Source of the DNA: Saururus chinensis
Taxonomy: Eukaryota; Streptophyta; Magnoliopsida; Piperales; Saururaceae
DNA length: 64,000 nt
Direction: 5' to 3'
Assembly (NCBI GenBank): GCA_035235625.1
Contig: CP141150.1
Location: forward strand, 33,310,756 to 33,374,755
Shown here: positions 48,557 to 61,160 of the stretch, piece by piece
Layout of the letters: each line of letters begins with the position of its first letter
Position numbering within the stretch: position 1 is the stretch's first letter
Translations under genes and position numbers: made by a program
Notes under the pieces: model-generated
Told to the model about the DNA's origin: nothing
Seen by the model: only the letters and a program-made list of their open reading frames with translations
The model's database searches: none

Positions 48557-50061
48557 GTAATACTTACAATATGACTTTCGTGTGAAATATTTACATTGTT
48601 TTTGTGCTTACCATATGAGAGAATTGCTAGGAGTATGTTACTTGACTGTTTCTTGCTGTATCGACCTGCAGTAGGTGGGGCATTTCTGCTCCTGTTGTGC
48701 ATTTGATAGTCTTATTTTGACCTTTTTCAGTCCTAACAATAAAAATGTTCTTGAGTAGTAGTGTAGTACTAGATTTCAGAGCCAAAAGATTTTAAAATGG
48801 TCAGTAATGCCTTTGGAAATATAACTTACCGGAGGAAGAAAAAAAAATGCTTCATTCTGTTGACAAAGCTAAGTCAATAAATGATTGATATCTTGCAGAA
48901 AATTGAAATGCCTGTGGATTGTAGCAAGCAGAACTATAAGGTGGCACATTTCTTTTTTAGGTCATGACATAAATAAGTTTTGGTACAGTTGAGTGGAACT
49001 GAAAATGAAAAGTTTTAATCGATGAAAATGGCTATGCATAATTGTAAATTATTGACTTTGGTAAGCATATCATATTTTTCAAATGTATATATGTGGCCAA
49101 AATGAGAATTTGTCTACTGTCAGCATCATATCATTTCTCAACAGGGCGAATGTTCAGCCTTTTCTTTTTCTTGTTTTATAAGCAGGTGAAATTTTACTAT
49201 TACAATGTGAATTTTGGGTATATGCAACTATTTGATTATTTCATTCGAGGTTTAAGATGGGTATATGCAAGCTGAAGGTGAAATTTTGCTATTATGGAGT
49301 GAATTTTGTGTATATGTAGCTATTTAATTGTTTCATTCTAGGTTTAATAGTAAGAGTTTGGGTATATGTAGGTCCAGGTTTAATAGTAAGAGTTTGGGCA
49401 TATGCAAGCTACAATTATTTGATTGTTTCATTCCATTAGTGAGTTTTTTTATATTTAGATGTCAAAGTAAAATTTCATGTGTAAGTATGTATTTTTGTTG
49501 AAGAATTATACTTGATTATTTCATATTTTAGTGTTTATTCTCACTTTGAAAAATCAATGTACAGGTATTTTTGTTTTGATTGAAATTACCAAGAGTTTAA
49601 TTTATTTCGGGTTTTAATTCGGGTTCTCGGGTAGGGTTTGGGTTTTATCTCGGGTCGAGTAGGGTTTTAGTATTTCGGGTTGTATCTCGGGTAGGATCGG
49701 GTACTACAATCTCGGGTTCTATCTTGGGTAGGGTTGGGTACTGCAATACCTGACCCCACCCTACCCAAGATGCAGCCCTAGTAGAGGGTGCTCCATTAGG
49801 AGGCAGGTAAATATTTTTTTACACTTATAGTTTTAACATAGTTTTATGTGGATGTGTTAAATTTGTGTGTTATATTTGACTTTAAGGTGGAATGTTCAAA
49901 GGAGAAAAACCGAAAATCCACAAGAAGTCCTTCATTTGTATAGTAGAGAGTTAGACCACTAGCGCCCTTATCAAGTAATTTTAATTCATTATCACATTTA
50001 ATATAATGAATATAAGCTATGTAAGGTTATTAAAAACTAATAATGCTTATAAATTGTACAG

Positions 50062-51000
50062 GTCATTTGGCAGCCATACTCGCCTGAGGTGTTGGCTGAG
50101 TTACCTCATCTTTGTATAAATGGAAGAGATGTGTGGCTCTCTCGAACGCCGCTCATATGTTTTGAGATTGTCGAGCTGCACATGCATGATCATGTGTTGC
50201 TCCAATTTAACTTATAGCAAGATATCCCTCCTCGTACCATAGAGTTTGTCCATCGGATCACTTGACAAGGCCGCCACATTATCGATGGGTTGTACATCAT
50301 GCAACATATATCGCTCAATGGGACAATAGGAAAGCCACTATTATCCGAGGGGAGATGGCTACAACATCGCGAGATGTTCGTAGCCTGTTGCAGTGGTATT
50401 TACCCATTACACACAAATATATTTTATCAACCTAGGGCGCATCTGAGGCAGCTTTGGTAAGTATATCTTAATTAATTATATCATAATATTTTCTTATTTC
50501 TTGTTTATTATTTATATGACTTTTATTTTAATTTTTTTATAGCTTAGTCTAGCTTGATACAAATACGCATTTGACTGATGCAGTTAACACCTTTACTTTG
50601 AGTGAGGTCTTAATAGTATCATGTGAATCAATAATCAGGCACTATGAGGATGTCATTCATAGCTTGCCACTACTTCAATCGGTTATTACAGGCATTCATG
50701 GACATTATCCCACCAATGAGGCAGACACTGCCGAGGCACTCTCCATTCATAGATATTCCATCTTCAACTGCAGCACATGGCTCTCCTCTACGTTTATCAT
50801 CTCCGATTATTCTAGATCTAGCCCATCCCCAGCTAGATCCAATAGTATATCATAGACGACAGTGGGCAACTCGTGCGAATCCTATCCCATTATATTCAGA
50901 TGCGTGTGGAGCAGGAGGAGCAGGAAGAACCTATATAGCACTGTTGAGGTCAGGGTCGTGGTCAAGGTTAAGGTTGTAGGGGTAGGAGAGGTATAGCAAC
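50062..51000 (+). pseudogene. plant mobile domain (PMD) protein pseudogene
   Basis: A first exon at 50062-50456, bounded by AG at 50060-50061 and GT at 50457, encodes WQPYSPEVLAELPHLCINGR, DVWLSRTPLICFEIVELHMH and later, in other frames, DGLYIMQHI and GEMATTSRDV. The W-P-Y, LP-C-GRD-W and PLICFEIVE- words are those of plant mobile domain proteins, found in host MAIN-type genes and in many transposon-derived copies. An intron with a clear TTTTTATAG acceptor leads to a second exon from 50543. The frame is disrupted, so it is dead. The hAT element at 47231 inserted just upstream, and exon-like sequence may continue beyond it. Confidence 0.65.
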
Positions 51001-52440
51001 TTAGAGTTGTTATATGCTTGTTTTGTAAACTAAACATTTTGAGAACATTGTATCTAATTGATATATCGCCCATAGACTTTCTAATCACTTGATGTGTGGA
51101 TATTATTGTAATTTAATTATTAGTTGTATGGATATAAGTATGTTATATGTAATGTTATACAGGGGTAGGGGTTGCTTCTTATTTTAATTAATTTTAAAAA
51201 AAATAATTTAATTTTGTCATTGGCAACGATAAAATTAACGTGTATGAGCCGAAAAACACAAAGTGAGGTGATTTTCTCATTTGTAAGGACAAAATCTATT
51301 CAAAAGGATGAAATCTACATAAAAGATAAATTTCATTTTTTGTAAGGACAAAATCAACCTTAAGCTCGTCGAAAATTGATTGAAAAAATAAAGATAAAGG
51401 ATTTCATCGTTTTGAAGGACGAAATCACTCTAAAGAGGATTTCGTCATTCTAAATGATGAAAATAACTTAAACTTAATTTCGTCTTTCTCAACAAGGGAA
51501 TTGGTAAAAAAAAAATTTTAAATGTCACATAGGTGTCCGCGCTTGGCTATATACATGGCCAAAACATACACTATTTTGAGAATTATTTTCCTCTATCTAT
51601 TATTCAGGTAATTTTTAATATTATTTAAATAATTTTCCGGAAAACCTATATGTGATTTACCTTTTACTTATAAGGGTTACGTAACAACTTATTAAAAAAA
51701 CAGTTAGATCCAAATAAATTCTACATGATATGACGTTTTTTATAATGAGAAAAATACTTTTTTATTTCTAAATAGTGAAACAGCCCCTTGGTGGGTCCTC
51801 TCACTTTTTATTTAAAATGCTCTACTAATCCTTTTGGTACCTTATTTTATTTATAAATTTATAAAGAAATTTACGGGGTTATTAGGGGTTATTAGGGTTG
51901 TTAAGAAGATTATTAAGGTGCATATAGACTCAAATCTTTTATTTATATAGTCCCCACACAATGGTGGGACCATGTGCCATGTTATTACATCATTCGATTC
52001 GGACAGGCCATGCTGTCCATTAGCCGCCCCGTTCATTTCGTACCTCATCTGTTCGGATCGACGACTCCTTTCCTCTTCTCCGCCACCACCGCCGCCGCCG
52101 GCCAGGTCCCCACCCCCCTTGTTGTCAAGGACATAAATTGCCATGGAAGCAGGCCACGGTCGTCGACCCACCACCCATCGCCTACAATAATATCTTTGAT
52201 CTACGCTTCAGCCACAGGGCCTTAGCATCGCTGATCTCCGGTCTTCAGCTATCCATCACTGTCTCCAGAGGTCCGGGAGGCCGCCACCCCCGTTTTGGTA
52301 GCCACCCTCCTCCGCCTCGTCCTCCTCGTTCTCGTCATCACGTCTAGGCATCATTTCGGCCAAGCAAAAAGATTTTGTCATCTGATTTGTTTTTGTTTTT
52401 TGATGGGATGTGGACAATTTGATCAACACAGGGCTTTTGC
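51001..52440. other. intergenic, with GACGAAATC inverted words; OGDH promoter side
   Basis: At 51220-51500 the words AAGGACAAAATC, GGACGAAATC and their complements GATTTCGTC / GATTTCATC occur about ten times in both directions, as in the subterminal zone of a DNA transposon; no terminus was found. From about 51950 the sequence becomes GC-richer towards the OGDH leader. Open frames at 51851-52225 and 52138-52468 overlap on both strands and have no motif. Confidence 0.4.
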
Positions 52441-52585
52441 GTCGTCTCCGGCGAGTCCCAATTCTCACCCAGCAACTGACCGCATGAAAAACGGCTTTTT
52501 TGGGTGTTGTTCGCTTTCCAACGCCTGATATCCTCTGCTTTTGATCAAGGCTTTTGAGATTTCAGCTCTTGCTGGTACCTAAACC

Positions 52586-53144
52586 GTAAGTATGTTCTGC
52601 AAGTCTAATTTTGTTAGGTGTTTTGTATTTCATTGTGCAACATTAAAGCAGCAAAGAAACTGGGGAGTTACTATTTTTTTTTTAAATGCTGATTTTAACT
52701 TGATTAATGCTTTGATTTGATGTGAAAACACTTGTGTTTGTATTAATGAGTTTTCGATTAGATGGTAAATCGTCATGGTGTGGTGAATCGTTAAAATTGA
52801 CTTTTTGATTGGGAGGTCAGTTACTATAAAGGAGAAGGATAGCTACAACAGTTTACCTTATAATAAAGGTTGAACACAAACTACAGAACTATAGGAGATT
52901 TTCTGGTTTCTCTAATGGTCGTACCGAGCAACCTGATTATATCTTAGCAAATGGTAATGTTTAATGATTATTTTTTTTCAAGTTGTTTTAAGTTACTTTT
53001 TCAGTTGCATTTGCTAGAAACAGGATTCTTGGCTACCAATTTTTTTTATTAAATGCATATACCTAAGTTTATAATAAACATTGAACTCAGTTTTCTTTAG
53101 TTCGTCAGGAAATTTGGTGCATTTGGGAATTAACTAGATTGCAG
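52586..53144 (+). other. probable intron in the OGDH 5' leader
   Basis: ACCGTAAGTATG at 52586 is a strong donor, and GATTGCAG ending at 53144 is a strong acceptor, 13 bases upstream of the OGDH start codon. The intron is T-rich, as plant introns usually are. The non-coding first exon probably lies just upstream, around 52450-52585. A 5' leader intron often raises expression of housekeeping genes; that role is inferred. Confidence 0.6.
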
Positions 53145-53157
53145 CTTGATTGTCAGA

Positions 53158-56100
53158 ATGGCATGGTTTCGAGCTGCTTCTGGTTTAACCAAGTTGGCTG
53201 TGAGGAGAACTCTAGCTCAAGCGTCATCTTATGCCTCTAGAAGAGTCCATCCTCTTCCGTCCTATTATCGCGGTCTCCACTCAACTGCCTTTAAGTCAAA
53301 GGCACAGGCAGCGACTGCACCGGTCCCCCATGCAGTTCCTCTTTCCAGGTTGACAGATAATTTCCTTGATGGAACAAGTAGCGTCTATCTTGAAGAACTA
53401 CAGAGGGCTTGGGAGGCGGATCCCAGCAGTGTTGATGAGTCATGGGACAACTTCTTTAGAAACTTTGTTGGCCAAGCTGCTACATCCCCTGGCATCTCAG
53501 GACAAACAATTCAGGAGAGTATGCGCCTATTGTTGTTTGTAAGGGCTTACCAGGTGAATGGCCATATGAAGGCCAAATTGGACCCATTAGGATTAGAACA
53601 ACGTGAGATCCCCGATGATCTTGACCCAGGGCTTTATGGTTTCACTGAAGCTGACCTTGATAGAGAGTTCTTTATTGGGGTATGGAGAATGGCAGGATTT
53701 TTATCTGAGAATCGGCCTGTTCAGACCCTGCGATCAATTCTTAATCGGCTTGAACAGGCTTATTGTGGCAGCATTGGATATGAATACATGCACATTGCTG
53801 ATCGAGAAAAGTGTAACTGGTTGAGGGACAAAATTGAGACGGTGAATCCCAGAAGGTACAGCCCGGAGCGTCAACAAGTGATCCTTGACAGGCTTGCCTG
53901 GAGCACTCAGTTTGAAAACTTCTTGGCAACAAGGTGGACAACCGCAAAGAGATTTGGTCTTGAAGGTGCAGAGACGTTGATTCCTGGGATGAAAGAGATG
54001 TTTGATAGAGCTTCAGATCTTGGTGTTGAGACTATTGTAATTGGAATGCCTCATAGAGGAAGATTAAATGTACTGGGTAATGTTGTCCGGAAGCCTTTGC
54101 AACAAATTTTCAGCGAGTTTAGTGGTGGTACAAAGCCGGGTGATGGGGAGCTGTACACAGGTACTGGTGATGTAAAATACCATCTTGGCACTTCTTATGA
54201 CAGGCCCACTCGTGGTGGTAAAAGAATCCACTTGTCTTTGGTTGCCAATCCTAGCCATTTGGAAGCTGTTGATCCAGTAGTGGTGGGAAAAACCCGAGCT
54301 AAACAGTACTACTCCAATGACCTGGATAGGACGAAGAACATGGGTGTCCTGATCCATGGTGATGGAAGTTTTGCGGGGCAGGGTGTGGTGTATGAGACAT
54401 TGCATTTAAGTGCCCTTTCCAATTATACGACAGGTGGGACCATTCACCTTGTGGTGAATAACCAAGTGGCATTTACAACAGATCCACGGTCTGGAAGGTC
54501 CTCACAGTACTGTACTGATGTCGCCAAAGCTTTGGATGCTCCCATTTTCCATGTTAATGGAGATGATGTGGAAGCAGTTGTTCATGCTTGTGAGCTTGCT
54601 GCAGAATGGCGCCAAACCTTCCATTCTGACGTGGTGATTGATATAGTATGTTATCGTCGTTTTGGGCACAACGAGATTGATGAGCCATCTTTTACACAGC
54701 CAAAAATGTATCAGGTTGGTTGTACATGTAATTTTTTCTCAGATCATTTGCCTGTAATTTATAAAAAGGTATAAGCTATCAATCTGTTCATTCATTAGAT
54801 TTCATATTCTGCTAGAACTTGTTATATGCAACGATTAATGTATTGATCTTTTGATAATTTTATTCCAGTTCCTTTTCTTTTTCTCCTTTGCAAATTAAAT
54901 TGGTATTTGTTTTGTGAAGTTTGACTAATATTAAAACTGTAACAGGTCATTCGGAATCATCCAAGGGCCATTGATATTTATCAAAACACACTTGTGGAGT
55001 CAGGACAGATTTCAAAGGAAGATATTGAGAAAATACACAATAAGATTAACACCATTCTGAATGAAGAATACGAGAAAAGTAAAGATTTAGTTCCTAAAAG
55101 AAGGGATTGGCTTTCTGCCTACTGGTCTGGGTTTAAGTCTCCAGAGCAGATCTCACGTGTTCGAAACACAGGGTATTTGGGGGACATGGCCTTCTTTTTC
55201 TTCTCCTTTTTGAAGTTTTGTTTCTTTAATTTTGTGAGTTAACAGTGATGCTCCTATATCTTTGCTTAGGGTCAAACCGGAGATTCTGAAAACTGTTGGT
55301 AAGGCTATCACAACTCTTCCTGAAAATTTCAAGCCACACAAAGGAGTCAAGAGAATTTATGAGCAACGTGCTCAGATGATTGAGGCTGGAGAGGGAATTG
55401 ACTGGGCAGTTGGTGAAGCGCTTGCATTTGCCACGCTATTAGTTGAAGGCAATCATGTAAGATTAAGTGGTCAAGATGTTGAGAGAGGTACATTTAGTCA
55501 TCGCCATGCTGTAATTCATGATCAGGAAACTGGGGAGCAGTACTGCCCACTAGACCATATCCTCTTAAACCAAAATGAGGAAATGTTCACTGTCAGCAAT
55601 AGGTGCGTTCATTTAGCAACCCATAGTAATACTTAATTTGTTGTGTCGTTCGTTCTATCTTTCCTTTGTTACAAAGCAAACCAGTAAAGAGGCTAAATAA
55701 ATTTAAAAGAGCATGTATCTCTGTTTTGACTCGAGATACATTGTATTATACAGTAAATTTGTTTTCTGTATATGCCAGTTTCCAAGGGATATATTCTTGT
55801 TATTTTGTATTAAATTTACTTGTGTCCATTTTATGACACTTCTCTAAGGCAACAATATTTACTCATTCCATACTGACTCTAAATTCAGAAATTAGATTTG
55901 TTATATCTGAGGGTTGAGATGATGTAATTGACTATTTTGTTTGCAGTTCACTTTCAGAGTTTGGTGTCCTTGGATTTGAATTAGGTTATTCAATGGAAAA
56001 TCCAAATTCACTGGTTCTTTGGGAAGCTCAGTTTGGTGATTTTGCAAATGGGGCTCAAGTAATGTATGATCAGTTTATTAGCAGTGGAGAGTCAAAGTGG

Positions 56101-59100
56101 CTCCGCCAAAGTGGTCTTGTTCTGCTGCTTCCCCATGGTTATGATGGCCAGGGCCCTGAACATTCTAGTGCAAGGCTTGAGCGCTTCCTTCAGGTGCTTC
56201 TTGTTTATATAAATCATAGTGGTGTAAATGTTGTGTTATATTTAAATTGATAGTAAGGTAACACCTTTTTTATCTCTAGTGATTTGTTAGTTCTTTGGGT
56301 CGGAAGAATTGTTGAGAGCGTAAATATGCTATGCTCTCAGCATCTGAGCAATGCATGTCTTCCATTTTGTTATTTGTTATAAGAGGTAGATATTTTAAAG
56401 ATAGGAACTAGATATGATTGAATGTAAATATTTAATAATATTATTTGAATCAGAAGCTTAATAAGATTTTCCAAATGAAATTTGCGGCAGTTGTAATCTT
56501 TATTCTAGATATTCCTTAGTTTAGGACTCCTTTCTTCTTGTTGTGAAGTTCAACATGATGTAATGTCCTAATGTTGATATGTATCATTAGTTTGTCCATC
56601 AATCCCTGTCACTGATTTCAACCAGGCCTTTATCAACTCAATCAAAGACCGTCTGAAATTGATTGGAGTCATTAAACCTTGATTACAATTATACTGCCCC
56701 TTTTACCTTTCTCCTTTTACCTTTCTCTTTGTGATGTTACACTGCAACTTACCTTTTTGTTCCTGCGGATCACATTGAAATTAACTTTTTACTTTTGATG
56801 ACTTGCTATATTGCTATTTTTTACCATTTGAATTGTTTCCAATCATCAAAATGTTAAACCCCTCTCACACGGCAATGCTCGTATGGCAAGCACAGTAATG
56901 GTTGCTCCATGTGTAGGCTCTATACCTGAGCCCGCATGGGGCCTATCCATTGTCCACCCGCCATATAGACATTTCCATCTACAAGCAGTTGTAGCATTAC
57001 TTCAATAAATAAGCAGATAATACAGTTGTCATTTGTGAATCACCCAAGTTCAAATGTCTGTTTATCTATACACTGTGTGGTGAGATGTCCATGCATCTTT
57101 GTTTTCTTACCTCTTAAATATATTTGATGATGTAGATGAGTGATGATAATCCTTACGTTATACCTGAGATGGATCCCACACTTCGGAAGCAGATTCAAGA
57201 ATGCAATTGGCAGATTGTTAATGTGACAACACCAGCTAACTATTTTCATGTTCTGCGACGGCAGGTGATAAATAGTTTTGGTTCTTGATCTTTCTTGGTC
57301 CAAAATTATGTTAAAAAACTCATTAGATTCCTTTCTTTTCTAGATTCATCGAGAATTCCGGAAACCACTAATTGTAATGTCCCCGAAAAATCTGCTCCGC
57401 CACAAAGACTGCAAGTCAAATCTGTCTGAGTTTGATGATGTGAAAGGACATCCAGGATTTGACAAACAAGGCACTCGCTTCAAAAGACTTATCAAAGATC
57501 AAAATGACCATTCCAACCTTGAGGAAGGGATCAGGCGCTTGATTCTTTGTTCTGGAAAGGTAAATTGTAGCTTCTTTAATCATTTTCATTCCCTACAAAC
57601 ATAGGCAACATTTGATCAGAGGAGTAATATTTGTTTTCATTATGAAGTACATTCTTCAGATTTTAAAGATGGTTGTTTTATCAAAATGTATTATTCTTCA
57701 GATTTATTATGACCTTGATGAAGAGAGGAGGAAGGCTGGTGCAAAGGATGTTGCTATCTGTAGAGTCGAACAACTTTGTCCTTTCCCCTATGATCTTATC
57801 CAACGGGAGTTAAAGCGATATCCTAGTAAGTCTCAAATTGGATAGTTCCATGGTTTTGGATACTAATATAAAGTACTTGTCAGATGTTTGAAATTTCATA
57901 CCTGAGCATAAGCAGAAAACATTTTATGAAGAGCATTATTGGACAACTTTAACATTCTTTATTCAGGGGTGTATTGGTTGTTTGAGTACATATGCACAGC
58001 TTTGCCTCTGATCTTATGAATGAGTAGTTGGAATAGGCTCCTGTCCATTAATTGCTATCAACATTTGCATGTTACCAGATACGGCTTCTTCCCTGTTTCC
58101 TTACACATTGCGTATGGCATTGTGAATTAGGGATAACTGTAAAGCAAAAATATATTGTGCTCATAATTCGGTTTTTTTCCTTTTAGATAAAATAAACGCT
58201 TGGGGTTGCTCAGGAAAATAGATACTTCTACTAGTTTTAAAACTTCAAAGTTGAAGAATCCCATAAAGCATTTAAAGTAATAGGCTTTACTCTTTAAGAT
58301 TTCTGATTAGTGTTTATTTTATGCATACAGGTAGTTGGTTAGTAATAACATTTTTTATAAATTTTGGAAGAGAAGCTGAAAAATTAGCTACTGCCTTTCC
58401 TCCTATTAAAAGCGAAAAAAAAGGAAGAAGAAATATTAACTCCTGAAAACTTTTTAATCTTTCTTGGGTACAGTAATGGACTAAGTTCTGGAAAAAAAAT
58501 TATACTCTGTAGAAAAATTTAAATTTGTGTGCTAAGCAGATTGGCTGTAAGTGTTTTCTAAATCTTTTTTGCATACCATGTTCTTGTAGTTGCCTGTAAA
58601 TCTGTGATTCCTCTGTTTGCACGTCATAGTCACAGGACTCTAGTTGCATGCTTATGTACGTGATTTTTAACAGGATGCTTTTGTCCAATTTCTTGAGGTG
58701 TCCAAAACCAAGTAGTAGTTTTGTGGGAAGCAGATGGGCTAGAATTCCTGCAAATAACTCCTGCAATGTTTTCATTTCTGAATTGTTGCTGTTTTGGACA
58801 TTTATAGTTTGAGATACTAATTTATTGTTGGATCTGGCTGTTGTGGTGTGTTGATAAGCTAAATCTCAATTTTTGTCTTTATTTACGTAGATGCAGAGAT
58901 TGTGTGGTGCCAGGAAGAGCCCATGAACATGGGAGCTTACACTTACATTTCACCTCGCCTTTTCACTGCCATGAAAGCGCTGGGACGTGGATCAATAGAG
59001 GACATCAAATATGTCGGCCGGGCACCATCTGCTGCTAGTGCCACTGGTTTCTATCAAGTTCATTTGAGAGAGCAGTCAGAAATTATCCTGAAAGCAATGC

Positions 59101-59129
59101 AACAGGATTCCATAAACTTCCCATATTAG
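53158..59129 (+). CDS. OGDH: 2-oxoglutarate dehydrogenase E1 component, mitochondrial
   Basis: Eight coding exons: 53158-54714, 54946-55172, 55270-55602, 55947-56193, 57136-57264, 57344-57559, 57702-57825 and 58891-59129, all GT/AG with consistent phases. They encode 1023 residues, the length usual for plants. The enzyme is the thiamine-diphosphate-dependent E1 subunit of the 2-oxoglutarate dehydrogenase complex of the TCA cycle in the mitochondrial matrix: it decarboxylates 2-oxoglutarate and passes succinyl to the E2 lipoyl group. The first ~45 residues ([17 protein letters not shown]...) are Arg/Ala/Ser-rich with no acidic residue until about residue 70, a mitochondrial presequence. The ThDP/Mg motif runs from Gly401-Asp402-Gly403 to Asn434-Asn435. 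[26 protein letters not shown] and [13 protein letters not shown] are conserved. Start at the ATG before MAWFRA. No breaks; constitutive expression expected. Confidence 0.97.
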
Positions 59130-59682
59130 TGCTCCGAAATTTAGGACTGAATTTTTGTAAAATAATGCTGTTACCTGAAAATAATGTTAAGGGAGCATTA
59201 CCACTGTAGAGGTTCTTTTAAAACGTCTCTCCTTCATACAATATAGGAGAAATGGATGTTTATTATTTCTTGTCTGTTTGATTTATATGAGAATTCATAA
59301 TTGCAGGTACAGAATTCCCTACTTGGAAAAAATGTTTAAAAAAGTTTTGGGCACATAATTGCAGAGTATGGTCATGCCTAAGTTGATCAATATGATTGCT
59401 ATCTCATTGTGGCGCGTAATCAGTTTTATTTAAGTTTAGTGGACTGTTTATGTGCCAAAAAACGGGTTTCAGTGGACTTCTGTATTTTGTTTAGCTTTTG
59501 AAATTCCTATTAGAGGCTAACGTCATTGGCTTATTGAATGTAGAGCTCAATAGTGCCAACTGTAGTGTAATGTTTTTTTCTGTGGATTGACTGTGAATTT
59601 GTATCATTCGCCGTCCTGATGAGTGGCTTGTTTTGTAACGCAAAACTTGAACACTTGAACCTGGGCTAGAGGCTTTATTCAA
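59130..59682. other. OGDH 3' untranslated and flanking region
   Basis: Begins right after the TAG at 59127-59129. AATAATG-type poly(A) signals occur at 59161 and 59180. No gene is seen up to the MITE at 59683. Confidence 0.5.
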
Positions 59683-59884
59683 GGAAGTGTTTTTTATGCT
59701 CTGCTCTGATAGTGAGCCAAGCGTAAGGAACGCCTGTAAAGTATCTGATTTCAAGATCGGTGGCGCACATGCTAACGTGCGTTAGCGTGTGCTAGCGTGT
59801 GCGCTACCGATCTTGAAATAGGAAGCTTCATAGGCGTTCTTTATGCTCGGCTCATGTTGAAGAGGGAGCATGAAAAACACTTCC
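59683..59884. mobile_element. MULE-type MITE with hairpin structure (202 bp)
   Basis: Inverted ends GGAAGTGTTTTTTATGCTCT and GGGAGCATGAAAAACACTTCC are almost perfect complements, and most of the interior also pairs (GATTTCAAGATCGGT with ACCGATCTTGAAAT). Flanks TTTATTCAA (59674-59682) and CTTATTCAA (59885-59893) give a 9-bp target duplication with one mismatch, the size made by Mutator-like elements. The centre has GCTAACGTGCGTTAGC-like palindromes. A degraded relative is at about 4908-5055. Confidence 0.85.
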
Positions 59885-60526
59885 CTTATTCAAAAGGATC
59901 TTCCTGATACTTACGCTTTATGAAATGTTTCACATTCTAGGTGTCTAGAAATCAATGCAAAAAACAGAGAACTCATCGAGGAAAGAATATCTTCTAAACA
60001 TAGCCAGCAAAACATGCTGCGACCTGTATACTATCTACTTTCTCCTCTACTACCTCGGTAAGCACTTGAAACCACCCATGATCTCTTAAAGGTAACTTGT
60101 CTCTAAGGGCAGAGTGACTCCTCGTCTTCTTGTTGGTGACTTCTATTTATTCGATCAACCCACTCAATCAGGACCTCATGGAGAACAACCAAACGGAAGC
60201 AAAATGAAACAGGGCAAAGAAGAAAATCAATTGCTGGACCAGGAAAGGCCACCCTTTCCCACAATAACAATACAAGACTTAGGGCATGAACATAATCAGA
60301 TCAACTAGCGCTTCCATCGGGCAACCAGACCATGGTCAAGAGACTCAAGACAGCCATCTTAAAAAAGAAAGCAAGCAAACCTCCGAAACATATGAGACAA
60401 GCCATAAACAACTGGTTAATGAAAACTAGAAGGAACTCAAAAGAAGAGAGCTTGAATGACTGAAATCATTTTGGCCTAGTCCCATCCGAGCACCACTAGC
60501 CCAACTTTAAAGAAAAGATCGGGAGT
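59885..60526. other. no recognisable gene
   Basis: Mixed-composition DNA with one 64-codon frame (60114-60308) without motif. Nothing can be supported. Confidence 0.4.
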
Positions 60527-61160
60527 TGTAGAGTGGCTGGCCTGCAGAAGCGTGGCGGTTCCAGGGCCTTGGAGGAGGCGCAGAGCATAAAAATCGAATC
60601 TTTAATTGATTAACTACACAAAGAAGCATGCAAATACAATTCCATAAGCGATAGTCTATCCAAATCAGAGCATGTAAGTAATCAAAACAAAAATTGGGAA
60701 CAAAAACTTACTAACCTTGGGCTGATCAGCCGCAAGCACATCCTCAAGCCTTCACACGAACATCCGTTTGTAATTGAACACAATTGAATAAAAAAGGGAT
60801 GGTTGGTTTTTACCTCTTATGTGTAGATCCCTCTTAAGCCTTGATCTTGGCTTGAAAACTCAGCAAAGGAACACCCCAAAGCCTCTTCTTTGACACCCCA
60901 ACCAGCAAGGAGTGTGATCATGTTAATGCATATCTTAGTTCATGAGTTGGTCCCCACAACATGTTAATGCATATCTTAGTCATATGCCTAGTGTGTGTGT
61001 GTGTGACAAATGCATGTCCTATTAGAATTGTGTCACGATAACTCATTTAGGGTCGGTGCAACTGCCCCCACTAACCTTGGACCTTGTGGCCTGTACTGGC
61101 TCACCCAAACCACAAATAATGTGGACCAAAATGGGCCCGAGCCCATACCCTGGTCCAACA
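60527..61160 (-). mobile_element. LTR fossil related to 8512-9510
   Basis: Read on the minus strand it runs from TGTTGGACCAGG to CCACTCTACA. Several blocks match the LTR at 8512-9510, including TGTAGAGTGGCTGGCC-G at the left and ATGTTAATGCATATCTTAGT, CATATGCCTAGTGTG and GGCCCGAGC at the right, but it is about 370 bp shorter. No internal region and no clear target duplication; probably a degraded solo LTR. Confidence 0.75.

Larger units (their letters stand above)
47231..49780 (+). mobile_element. non-autonomous hAT element (2.55 kb) carrying a host exon
   Basis: It starts TAGGGATGCACAAAAACCCC and ends GATGCAGCCCTA, inverted to each other, between perfect 8-bp target duplications GTAGAGGG (47223-47230 and 49781-49788). 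Both ends hold arrays of GGGTCGGGT / GGGTAGGGT words. The interior has a degenerate C-rich tandem repeat (47490-47840), a small AT-rich duplication (about 47985-48090) and a WD40 exon at 48464-48556. No hAT transposase is seen, so it depends on a partner in trans. Confidence 0.9.

Noticed and set aside
53146-53157. Upstream extension of the OGDH frame (four extra codons)
   Set aside because: It begins with TTG just after a splice acceptor; the ATG at 53158 gives the N-terminus expected of plant OGDH E1.
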